A stretch of 64,000 nt of DNA from Phanerochaete sordida (Eukaryota > Basidiomycota > Agaricomycetes > Polyporales > Phanerochaetaceae), in NCBI GenBank assembly GCA_019973155.2, contig BPQB01000015.1:62001-126000 (forward strand), written 5' to 3'. The translations under genes were made by a program, and so were the position numbers. This document shows positions 12,297 through 23,076 of this stretch, one piece after another. Position 1 is the first letter of the stretch. Each line of letters opens with the position of its first letter. Below the pieces are notes generated by a model. That model saw nothing but the letters and a program-made list of their open reading frames with translations. It did not search any database and had not been told where the DNA came from.

Positions 12297-15200
12297 GTTC
12301 TCCGTTGCACTGAGGCAAGGAGTCAATAACTGAGCTACAGCGATGCGGTAGGCACTGACCACAGGACAGCTGAGAGGCACAGTAAGCTACTCCAATAGCC
12401 TCTGCCTCGGCTCGTTATGAGTTCGAAGCTCTGAGTAGAGTGCTGGCGCGGGTTCAAGGCTGGGTAGCGACATGCAGAGGCTGCATTGACTTCCTAGGAC
12501 ACTTGTCGTGAGAGCTGAAGCTTATACGGCGTTCAATACAGTGGTCTCTGAGGCATCTCTGAGCGTGAAGAAGCAGGAGCTGCCCAGAGGTTACGTACCT
12601 AGGGCAAAGCGAGGCCGCCATGAGGAAGATGCTGCGTGTATGACCCGTCATCATCGGGGCAGGACTGCGGATCCAGTCAATTTCTCACCGGCCAAATATG
12701 CCCAGGATGCTCTGCGGATGTTCGTATTTGAAGACAGGAAGACGAGTTCCTTCTCTATGAGTGTATATGTACGCCTATAAAGGATGGCAATTGGCACAAT
12801 CAGCTAGATAGGGCTCGAGTGATAATGTTGATTGCTGTGTCAGCATCCTGCATATGTCAGAGCATGATGATCAAATGCTTAGAGTTTGAAGCTTATTGAG
12901 CACGAGGTCCCGTTTTCAATGACCAATATGTTCTGCGATTGAAGAAATGCTAAACAGTCCAGATGATAAGTGCGCAGAGCAAGCTGGGAAGCCGAGCGTA
13001 CGGACTCAAAACACGCGGGCGCTCACCCCGCGAGACCGTTGTACTGCTGAAGGCGCGTTGAAAAGCTGGTCGCGACGATTTGGGCATATCGACTGCTTAA
13101 GGATACTCAATAAAATATACTCAAGTTAGTCCAGGGTATACTGTACTTTTCGTTCCTCTCGTACGCATCCGAAAAATTCTGCTAACCTCAAATATATTGA
13201 ATCTGCCTTGTGTCTTCCTTCTTACGTCGCAAGCACCGGCTCATATGAATAGGCGCGGCCAGAAAGCTAAGGCTAGACAACGCGTCGCCCGCTCTGTCAG
13301 CTTTTCTAAGGCAGCGCAGGACAAATAGATGAGTCGGTGCTCATAGAATGTCGGCTCAGCCCCTGCCCGGGTTATTTTGGGCCGCAGCGTAGGTCGAAGC
13401 CGTAGGAGTATAGATCTCACGGGCTTTGCCTTGGAGCTTAAGATCGCATGCGGTCGACTGCAGCGGGCTGCTCCTTAGCCTCTACGGTGACACATACACC
13501 GATGCCGAGGGTAGTGACTAACCTCTCGATAGCAGGAACATCTAGCCGCCTCATAACGACGCAGAGATACGATCCTCGTGCTCTCTTCCTTCGCCGAAAA
13601 GAACCGCTGGCCCAAGGATATACTGGGAATGCTGGGTTGTCTCCAAATCTGGCCCGAACAACGATGTCCTGACAACAATCATGGAACTATGACAGTGAGA
13701 AAGGAAGAGTATTGACGACTGAGTACCGTCGTAAGTGATGTCCTTCGCCAGCTATCCATCCCGCCTTCCTTCGCTGCAGCGGACCCAAGTCGCGGCCAGC
13801 CCTGTGGATCGCGGGAGGGCGCTACATACCCGTGGTCGCCATTAATAATCTGTAAACTCCTGAGACTCGTGTTAAGGATATGTATAACGCCACATACCTT
13901 CATAACTAGTTGGATGCGACGACCTGTAAACCTTCGTCGTGCGCTTCCCTTCTCCCGGAAGTCTCATAACAACCTTCCACTGCCGGCATCCGCTGACACT
14001 GTGGCTGCGGGGACCTCTCTATCCGAGAACGTCCTCGAAAAAGGAGTGTCCGTGCCATGGTCAAGAAAACGCCCCCAATAGTAGCCATCGTCGCGTCTAA
14101 CCTGTCTTGGAGACACGGAAACGTACTTTCTGACTCGGTGTAAAAACTCGCGTTTTACACGTGAATGTGTCAGGGCACAGGAAAGTAGAAGTCCATGGGG
14201 CGTACCTGCGAGCCGTTCGGTCGTGGTTGGACATAGCATGGGCTTTGTTCCGCATCGAAGTGAGTGTCGCAGCCACGCTCCAACGATACGAGCGGATCAT
14301 CGCAGCAGCCACAACACGTGTGTTGTGCATGGTTTAGCCAGCAATGGCCACATATATTCCCAGGACACGGCTGGGAGTGCGGTCTGAGCCCACGCAGCGC
14401 AGGGTTGCGGGAGCGGGAGCGGGAGAGAGATGGAGATATGTTGCCGCGGGTAGGGGAAGCGTCCGGCGGGGAGGTGGAGTGGGAGCGTGAGACGGCACGT
14501 CGGGACGGGCGACGTCGTAGCTGCCGAGCGTGCCCTTCGCCCATAAGCTCATTTCACACCAAGTTCCCCGTCGGACAATTTACAGCTTCCATGGCTGTCA
14601 TGTTGGAAGTGGACTGTACCGTGTCTTGACTAGACGCGGTCCGGTCTCGGAGTGTGCGGCCCCCAGAACGTTGCTGGTGGAGGCTTATCAGTCCAACGCA
14701 GGCAACTATACCGACTTGCGGCGCAGCGGAGCTCCGACGCTCCCCCTACCATCAGATATTTAGCACAAGTCTTGCATGGACTGCTGCATAAGAGAGAAGG
14801 CCGGAACGCGCGCTGCGCTGGCGTTCAGACACCACTCGAGAGGGGCGATGTGCTCTCAACACCCTTCATTCGTGGAAAGGCATTTACAGCCTATCATAAA
14901 TCCGGTGATAAATTCGATGATATGAATGAGACGGCTGGACGGAGCAGAGGGGAATGAACCGACCTCGCGAACACAACGCCCCCAATGCTCCGATCTCCGT
15001 AGTCAAGAACCCTTGCTCGAACCCCTCCATATTCGTCTAGACGCGTCTTCGGGAGCTTCGCAGCGGAAATCACGGCAATGTGGGTGTCAAAGCTGTCACG
15101 GACGCAGCTTCACGGAAGCGAAGGTATGCGTCCGGTTTCCGGCTGCTGTGAAGACGAAATCCACATATTCTCGAATGAAAGCAGCCGATGCTTCTAGACG

Positions 15201-15907
15201 GGTGCGCACCTTACCGCTGCCACCGTAGCTGCCTGTAATGTTATAGGACGTGGTCCCTCTCGGATATCTGCGAGCACGGTAAGGTCAAGCAGAATAGAGC
15301 CACAGCGGCGATACCAGTAATTTATGACTCCCTTAGCACTGCATCCCGGTGACAAAACAAAACTTGGAGCATTTTTGGGGCAGCTTTTGCGCAGAACAAG
15401 ACTTGACTGAAACCGGCTGCGGGCTACCGGCCGGCACCGTTGCAAAGCGGTGGATGTGGGGCCTACCAGCATGTTACGTGATCGAGTCGCGGAGAGTCTT
15501 CACTCGCTGTGCGCAGGGTAGCGTAGAACAAATGATTTCGAGCTAGTGCGACGTATTTCCTGATCACTGGCTCGAGTCATAGCACACGTTGTCCCTTGGC
15601 ATCGCCTCGTCAGAAGCCTCGACCGATGTTGGGACCCCAGCCCGTTGGACCAGATATTTCTCTGTCGGGGGTAGGGGGTCAGAAATGATTAGCTGATACA
15701 GCGATAGTGTGCAACAACTAACTCAACGTCACTAGCAAGGCCCACGCCTCATGCCGTAGTGTTCTATGGATCCAGTGGTCAACGATTGACCTCAGGTTGT
15801 GCCTCATATTTGTTATAAATTCCCAGTGATTATTATGTAATAATCAGGCTGTCAAGCGCCAACCTGCGAGCGTCTTAACTTGTAACCCAAACTCAACCTC
15901 TGTGTGC
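12297..15907. other. Long gene-poor spacer
   Basis: This stretch of 3.6 kb has no supported gene. Open frames of 60-124 codons occur on both strands, the longest at 14170-14544 on minus. They are Arg/Ser- or Cys-rich without a domain and lie over each other. I see no tRNA, terminal repeat or transposase remnant. Confidence 0.4.
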
Positions 15908-15914
15908 TATATAA
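15908..15914 (+). promoter_or_regulatory. TATA box of kinase copy 3
   Basis: TATATAA lies 69 bp before the ATG at 15983. Kinase copy 4 has the same heptamer 51 bp before its own ATG. Confidence 0.5.
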
Positions 15915-15982
15915 GAAGGAAGTACTCTCGGAATGCTCGCACGCACGTCTTCACCCAGCCGTCGACGCATACCTCCGCAATA

Positions 15983-17457
15983 ATGGCCGCCATGATCCTC
16001 TCTGTTCCCTGGTGGCTGTATCAGCGACTTGCGTCTCTTTGGCGTACAAACGCGGAGCCTCTCTCAGACTATTTCGTTCCCCGTCCGCACGACAAACTGA
16101 ATCGTCGCTACTTGATCCACACGAAACTTGGTGCCGGAGTGTGGTCCAGTACGTGGCTCGTCAGTGACACCACTGCACAGTAACTGCGCGCACTTCATCC
16201 GACGACCGTACGCTCACACTTCCCCCCAGGAAAGACAAACGATATCTCGCCGTCAAAGTCCTCACACTCGACGCGACGAAGGAGCACAATGGAGGGATAA
16301 TGCTGGAGCGTAAATTTCTACAGGAGATTACGGACAAAGGTCCTCTGGAACATCTTCCCGCTCTCCTCGACGTCTTCACTGTCCCGCGCTCCGGCGGACA
16401 GTCCCATCTCTGCTTCGCCATGGATGTCTATGGACAAGACGTTGCTTCCTTCCGTCGGAGTGCTCCACAGAAGGCCCTCCCGGTGTTTACGGTGAAAGTC
16501 ATCATCAAACAGGTTCTGAGGGGCGTGGTGGGCCTTCACAGGCAAGGAATTGTTCACACAGGTGCGTCACGAGCTGCCTGCTTCCTTGCGATTGTACTCA
16601 CTATATGCAGATATCAAGCCTGATAATATGCTGCTTGGCACGAAGATGGACGCAGATGCTCTCGACGAGTGGCTCAAGACACTCGGACCCTCAGCGATGG
16701 ATGGTGAGGTCCATCCGTTGCCCGCAGAATACAGGTACGACGATCCGCGTGAGAAGGTGAAAGGAATGAATGTCACCCTTATCGATCTTGGCCAAGGTAA
16801 GTGGATCCCTGTTTTTATTTGGGCTTATATTTACTGTTCGATCAGCACAGCGGGCCGGGCCTGTAGGGTCTCAGACTGCGAAGATGTTCAGTGCTTTCTC
16901 TCTGAGAGCCCCCGAGATCATCCTCCGCTCAGACTTCGGAACAGCTATCGATATATGGGCGATCGGCTGCATCGTGCGTGGTTTCGCCGTCTTTATACCT
17001 GCTTGTGCTGACTGTACTGCGTTCTATCTGCCCGAAGGTCTTTGAGATGATCACGGGCCGTTGGCTCTTCCACCCTGAGGGCGGCGACGAAGACTGGAGC
17101 ATCGAAGACGACCACCTCGCTAAGATGATCGAACTTACTGGGGAGCGCTTCAGTGCCGCAATGCTTCAACGTTCGCAGAACGCCAGAGAGTACTTTGACG
17201 GGAATGGTACGTGTCCCACTGCTACGCCCTCCACGAATTTTGTGTTTGAACTCTGTGTGTCCCTTGCAGGTGACCTTCTGAGAGTTCCAGAGCTGTTCTA
17301 CGTCAAGCTGGAGGACGCTCTCGCCAACTACAAGACTCTCATTGATGACGAGGTCGGACCCGCAGCCGAGTTCATCAAAGCTTGCATCCGCCTAGAGCCT
17401 GCAGACCGCCCGACAGCGGAGGCCCTGCAAGCCCATCCCTGGCTCACCGGAATCTGA
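15983..17457 (+). CDS. SRPK-like Ser/Thr protein kinase, copy 3 (6 exons)
   Basis: The exons are 15983-16179, 16230-16561, 16611-16796, 16846-16973, 17038-17206 and 17270-17457, giving 399 aa with all phases kept. The glycine loop LGAGVWSSTW, the lysine in YLAVKVL, DIKPDN, DLGQ, LRAPE and IDIWAIGCI are present, followed by the SRPK signature ITGRWLFHP...GDEDWSIEDDHLAKMIEL. It shares LTLDAT, GQDVASFRRSAPQKALPV and REYFD with copy 4 rather than with copies 1 and 2. The N-terminus MAAMILSVPWWLYQRLASLW is strongly hydrophobic or amphipathic and could be a membrane-binding helix or signal anchor (inference). The spacer between the catalytic loop and DLGQ is about 50 residues. Confidence 0.88.
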
Positions 17458-19046
17458 CCACTGAGGTGCGCCTCTCTGGCGGCTTAAGCTCGCGCACTCG
17501 GCGAGGCTGGTCTGCGCGTACGCTCTCGGCAGACCTACGCAGCTAGTAAGTCCGCTGTTGAACATGACAGCTTAGCCTGATGATCACCTTCGCAGACGTT
17601 AAAATTCTTGGAATATGCAGTCTCGATCCAGGATACTGCGCAGTTTGATAGTCCGCACAGCTCAGCCATATGCGAAACTATACACGCGCACGGAATCGCG
17701 CCATCCCTTGAGCCGTACTGGCTGTCTCCTGACCTGCCAGTGCATATCTTTCGTGCCCCTATGGCGTGCCTTGTGACGTGTATGTTGGCATGTTTGCTGT
17801 ACTCCGTTATCTAAACGATTGTAGCTCAACTCGCCGCCCTCATGACGGCAGTGAACACACAACCTTGAGCTTCGCCAGAGTGGCACTGTACGGAAAGGAC
17901 GCGCACGCTGGCAGCTGCTGGCGCCACACGCGCTCAAAGGTCACCTACAGCTACGACAGCTCGAGACCAAGTTGGGTCGAGCGTACACGAAGCAATAGCC
18001 GTATATTGAGAACGTTTTGGAGTTTACACGGACAAGTAGGGAGTAATGAGCCGGCAGAGTGAACGCCTTGCAGCAAAAGGCGGGAGAGGAGCTTGAGCAA
18101 AGTATGCAATTCCGCAAAGATGACGGCCCTAGTATGGCACCAGACAAGAGGTTGCGAGCCGGAGGAGAACGCATCACAAATGCCACATTCCTGCACTTTC
18201 GTCCCATCTTAGTCCAACGCTCTGGTGATGGGGAAGTGCTCTCTTGCCTGCGGCCGTTTTGTGGGCACTGTTCGGTGCCGCCGCTGCCACCGCCGCGGGG
18301 AACTAAGCCCGAGGCGGACGCGGCAGGATGCCACGGTTTTGATAAAGGGGTGAAAGGAGAAGATCGCAGGGGGAATTCAGGTGGAGGGTTGCGGTGTTCG
18401 CGAGATATAGCGTACTCACTGACGAGGTCGTTGCAGAACGAGGCTTGGGCGCGCGAGAGAAATCGAACGAGCTTCAGAGAGGCGCTGTGGCAAGCTTGAT
18501 TGCAACAGTACTTACTACTGGGACAGTGCGACTTACCCAAGCGTTTGATTCTGTGCTGCCTAACCTTACCATGAGCATTACTTCATTAGCTTAGTTCACT
18601 TAAGGCGTATTTCCCACGATCAGGCACCGTAGCGTTCTAGCTTACTTTGATTAAACACAAGTATTATCGTTGTCATCCCTTCTGAGCTAACCTCAGCGCC
18701 ATGCGCGCAGAGCCACTACATTTCATTCCTGCTAGATTCGAGCGGAGATCCTTGGTCAATCTCGTTCAAAATTGACTGTAACGAATGAGACTTATCCAAT
18801 CATCACCTATCCATCTAGAGTAGCATCGTTCCGTATATGGTTCCGATACCTGTGTCCCTAGACTACAACAAAGTCCGCTCTGACCAACAGAGCCCCACAT
18901 CCCACGCTCAGATCGTCAGGCTCTGGCATGCCCATCCGCCCGCAATGTCCCCATTTCCCGATTCCAGCCGCATGCCCTGAGTCCACGCCGCCAGGTACCG
19001 GGGAACCGCTCGGGCCTAGGGCTCATCGTTCAGGCCACTCGGCTAC
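17458..19046. other. Spacer downstream of kinase copy 3
   Basis: A 199-codon minus-strand frame (18540-17941) lacks any motif and is probably fortuitous. From about 18.55 kb the sequence is the second copy of the segmental duplication seen at 9.5-12.3 kb. Confidence 0.4.
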
Positions 19047-19460
19047 CTACGCGCCCTCGGCGCGCAGCGCAGTGCAATAGAGCAGCGCGTTCCAGCGCTG
19101 CGGGTCCGCCGCGACGAGCGGCGCGAACGAATGCTCGGGCGCGAGGCTTGCGTACGGGTACGTGACACGGCGCCAAGCCGACAGCAAGGTGGCGGGCTAT
19201 GGTGCGTCGGCGTAGGTCGTAAGCGGAATGAAAGGGAGCTGCTTACGATACGGATGGCAGGACATCGTCCGGCAGCGGGGCATTCGCGTTGACGGGCACG
19301 CACCTGGCGTTGGGGTGCGAGGAGCCGCATGCACTTTTCACTGGAGTAGATCCGACGCTGCAGCTCCCTGGATCGAGTGGGGGTGACGAGTCGTCAGTGG
19401 TGATAATGGGTCGTACGAGATGGTGCTTAGCGGTGGGTACATGTCCATGGGTCGCTCGAT
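19047..19460 (-). pseudogene. Repeated minus-strand gene family, copy C
   Basis: The start MDMYPPLSTIS matches copy B. After an intron the frame VGSTPVKSACGSSHP...VNANAPLPDDV matches copy B exon 2. The C-terminal block APLVAADPQRWN ends at a stop at 19047. The second intron junction does not keep frame, so I consider it broken. The bases just beyond the stop are nearly identical to copy B (GCTCATCGTTCAGGCC). Confidence 0.4.
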
Positions 19461-20586
19461 GTCGTAAGAAGGTTTTGCCTCATATAAGACAGGTCGGTGC
19501 AAAGAATGAGGGTAAGGAGATGAGTAAGGCCAAAAGACGGAAGGCATCTATGTGGTCTGCAGTGTGTCCATAGGCCGGGCTCACTGAACACGCGCAAAAA
19601 CGCTGCGCATTCTGCGCATTCTCTTCATAGACCTTGCAGCACTTCTGATTGTTGAGCAATATCCACAAAACGCACAGCACCAGGTCCAACAGCTGAGCGT
19701 ATTCCACTTAGATTAGCAAATTCGTCGTGCGTGGAACATTCCGAAACACCTGTGTATAGCCTACGGTCGCACAGGCGCGCTTCGCAAGCGCAGGCGCGGG
19801 GAGCCTAGACGTCCTTGACCCGTATATCCGTCCGCCATTTAATGCACATAATCTACGGAGAAGGTCAAGCTGAAGCAAACGTGTTCCTATTCGTGGCGGT
19901 CTTGAGAGCTGAGGCGATGTCGATCGACACTGCCCGAGACCCTATTAAACCCAAGAACGTGACGCGGCTTGTTCCTGGGCTGTACAGGTGACTTTGAGGC
20001 TATATCACTGTGCTCCAACAAACATCCAATCAATTGACGCAGTCCGGTAAGTGGAAAATGAACCAAGAGGTGCTCACAGAGTACAGCAATCGCCGGCCGG
20101 GCCAATCGAACCATGCACGCGTGATATAGTTTGGCTTACGCCTGGTTATCACACCCACAACATGTGAGCAATCAGCAGAGTTCAATCATGTCTGTACTCT
20201 GCCAGGCGAGGCAAGGAAGCGGAATGAGCGTAGACTGAATTTCCTGACATGCAGAACGCCCGTGAGAACATCCGCCGGCATGCAGTCGTCGTGCGCAGGT
20301 ACGCACTGCTGCATCTACATAGATCGCGCCAGATCGGCAGATACAGCTGAACAGTAAGCGGTGTCTGAAGTGCCTCTGTCAGTGCCTGACCTGTCGTTTG
20401 AGTTAAGATGAGTGAGTTCAACATCGGGCGTCCGCTGTTTGTTGATGGCTGCCCGGCCTTCCCTACTAGGCAAGTGTAGTATTCACGCCGGTGCGCAGCC
20501 CGCAGCGTGGCTGCGGCAGCGGCTCCTTATCGATTGACAACCATGAAATTGCCCGAAAATGATTACACACGTGTTTCGGTTATCTA
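19461..20586. other. Duplicated spacer, second copy
   Basis: This corresponds to 10.5-11.66 kb. No gene is supported. Confidence 0.4.
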
Positions 20587-21170
20587 GTCCTTCTTCAACC
20601 TCAGCAAGCAAGCTCCAAAGTCCATGCAGACGTGCCTACTCTCAATGTCGACAGTCCCACAATTGTTGAGCCGCATTGTAGCGTGTCTTTGTTCTCCTTT
20701 CCATTTCCATTATCGTGGGCAACCTTTCTGGGGCATCCAGTCTTGTGCTTAAGGTGAGGATCTACTGTCACTCAGACGACGTTCACCGGACCTTGAGGGC
20801 CTCTGAACCTTGCTTTGAACAATTCTTCTCGGCGTACTCCCTGGCATAGTCTTCGTGTATCTCATCGACCTTGTCATAGAGCCATTAATTATTCGCATAC
20901 AGTTGCCCCCTTGCTCCGTCACGAAACCGTACTTTGAGGGAGTGCGCAAAGCTTTGGGCGACGAGACGTTGAAGGGGAGTGCACCCAGCGATATTCACAC
21001 CCACCTTCTCGGATACTCGTCGCAGATAGTGGTGTTGAGGGTGTCGTAAACGTGTCAATCTAGCGTGTGTGAAGTGCTCACCGCAGGGCGCTGTCCACGG
21101 TGTTGCCTCCCTTGAATTCACCAAACTGATCTCCACCGAAAGGCAGGTCCGATCTGCCAGCATCGTACGC
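20587..21170 (-). pseudogene. Frameshifted copy of the 150-aa hypothetical gene
   Basis: On the minus strand FAHSLKVRFRDGARGQL, then DEIHEDYAREYAEKNC, then ESRHVCMDFGACLLRLKKD and a stop line up with exons 3 and 4 of the gene at 11667-12296. They lie in different frames, and the middle part of exon 3 is missing. It is a decayed paralogue that travelled with the same duplicated segment. Confidence 0.6.
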
Positions 21171-23019
21171 GCGGCCAGCTGCATGCATCATTTCACAGTT
21201 GGTGCGCTGGAACAGGAGGTCTGGACGTTGTCATCAGCAACGCGGCAGCCACGTACTATAGGGCAGACTGAATGGAGCGCGTCGCTGATTCGACAGCCCC
21301 CACTGCGCTCCATCATGAACTTGGAGCCCCTGAAACGGGACGTACCGCGAGGTCCGCTGGAGCGTATGACCACTCTGTTTGCGTCCTAGGACTCTGTGTA
21401 AATTGAGCCTACAGTATGCTCAATTCAGCAACTCGTAAAGCTTATGTGAGCGACCACGATTGAGTCCGCTGCAAGGGCGACCCTCAGCCCATCACTCAAC
21501 GCTTTCAAGGTAGGTATAAGGGTGACGGACCCTGACGTTGAGGTGTGCGGAAGGCTGCAAGAAGTAGCATGGATTCTCAACTCGCGCCTGCAGAGAGTCG
21601 ACCATGCATCCCTGAGGCATTTGCGACATGAGGCATGCCTGAGTCACTTTGGACACTGCCTCCGCCTCTTCATCAGGCCTCGCCTACAATGTCAGTTTCC
21701 CAACGGACGGCTGCAATTTTATTACGTCAGAAACTGCGCTCACCCTTCACTGCCGTAGTTGTGCTTTGACAGGCTGACCCATGCGGGTACCATAAATTAG
21801 CGGCTGATGGTTACGCGGGGGTAAATTTGGGGCTGCTTTTATTGTTTACCTTGCTCGTGCTCTCGTATGAGCTTAAGCGTGATATTATACCTTAACCACT
21901 TGAGGCACAGTTCGGACAATTTCATTTCTGTGGCCGAGGGGAGCCATTGTTGGCCGTCGCGACACGTGGGCGACTGTCGGTGACCGAGAAATCCTGTGTT
22001 TCGTGTCATGCCAGCCCGGGCCTCATGGGAGACCAAGCCGCGGTAGCGAGACGGATCTTTACGACATTGAATCATAGTTCTCTTGGTCCGACCCGTCTTC
22101 GTGGAGGTAAAAGGGTACCAGATTGCATATCCGGTGCCAGCGGTGCCCGACAAGCACAATTATGGTCCCCCCTGTGACTTGATCACGGGCTGCAACGTGA
22201 TGGGAAAGAGAACCTAAGAACATACCGGAAATGAATCACCCATTCAGGTGGCTTAGGGGAAGACCGGCTACGAAGCGATAGACAGGCATCCGCGAACTGG
22301 ATGGCTCGGGGTCTCCGCGTCTTCCAGTATAATGGAGCCGCTTTCTCAGGTAAAACATCTCTGCTGTCCAGAGCGGTTCCGCATAAGCAGTGTAGCGCGA
22401 CGTTTAAGAAGTGGCGCAACGTTTTGTACTGAGAACAGGAGGTCAGACCCATCGTAGCTCGTAGCTCCGTCGCTAGTGACCGAGAACTGCTCGACTCGGA
22501 CTAGGCTGGTTACACAAGAAAATCCAACTGGTTTCGCACGTCAAACTGGTTTCGCACGTCGATACATCTGGCACGCCAATATTAGCTGAGTGTTACCGCT
22601 GAATTAATGCGTCTCAGTACGGACCATAGTGTCCAGAATTCCGTGAATTTCAGAGACCTGTAAAGGCGGCGCTGGTGCTGTGGCCGTACTTATTGTGCGA
22701 TCCCGACGTGGTGAGTGATGATAGTATCTATGACCAGGGAGTCTCGGCTACACTATTAAAGCCGCGGATGAAGCTCACATCAGCGGGTGGCAGAGTCTTA
22801 TGGTGGAACGTTGCTAGCGGGGATATACCCAACGAGGATCGGGCCTGATATTGCGCAGCGCCGATGCATTCCCAGAATGATAGGTTGACCACAAAAGGCT
22901 CCTTCGGTGCAATGGCTAGTATGAAAGACATGTCACAGCCTGGCTGTCACCCCGTCAAATCTGATCAGAGCAAAGACCTTTCTGGAAGCTTACTCACCAT
23001 GCCCACCCTAGACTGCCAC
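21171..23019. other. Gene-poor spacer with a short direct repeat
   Basis: No gene is supported. A two-unit direct repeat lies at 22526-22560. The last 150 bases lead into kinase copy 4. Confidence 0.4.
22526..22560. repeat. 18-bp direct tandem repeat, two units
   Basis: The unit AACTGGTTTCGCACGTC occurs twice back to back with one extra A between the units. Confidence 0.8.
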
Positions 23020-23026
23020 TATATAA
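23020..23026 (+). promoter_or_regulatory. TATA box of kinase copy 4
   Basis: TATATAA lies 51 bp before the ATG at 23077, as in copy 3. Confidence 0.5.
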
Positions 23027-23076
23027 GCCAGGCTTCCGCTGCGTTGACAAGCAGAGCTTCATGGCATTCTACTACG

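Noticed and set aside
14170..14544. Cys/His-containing minus-strand frame resembling a zinc-binding peptide
   Set aside because: The cysteine spacing fits no known finger, and no start or flanking exons could be found.
14985..15030. Possible tRNA T-arm (GGTTCGAG on the minus strand)
   Set aside because: No stem pairs around it, and no anticodon or acceptor arm is present.
17941..18540. Minus-strand frame of 199 codons
   Set aside because: It shows no conserved motif and no counterpart in the other duplicated segment, and the Ser/Cys/Arg composition looks random.
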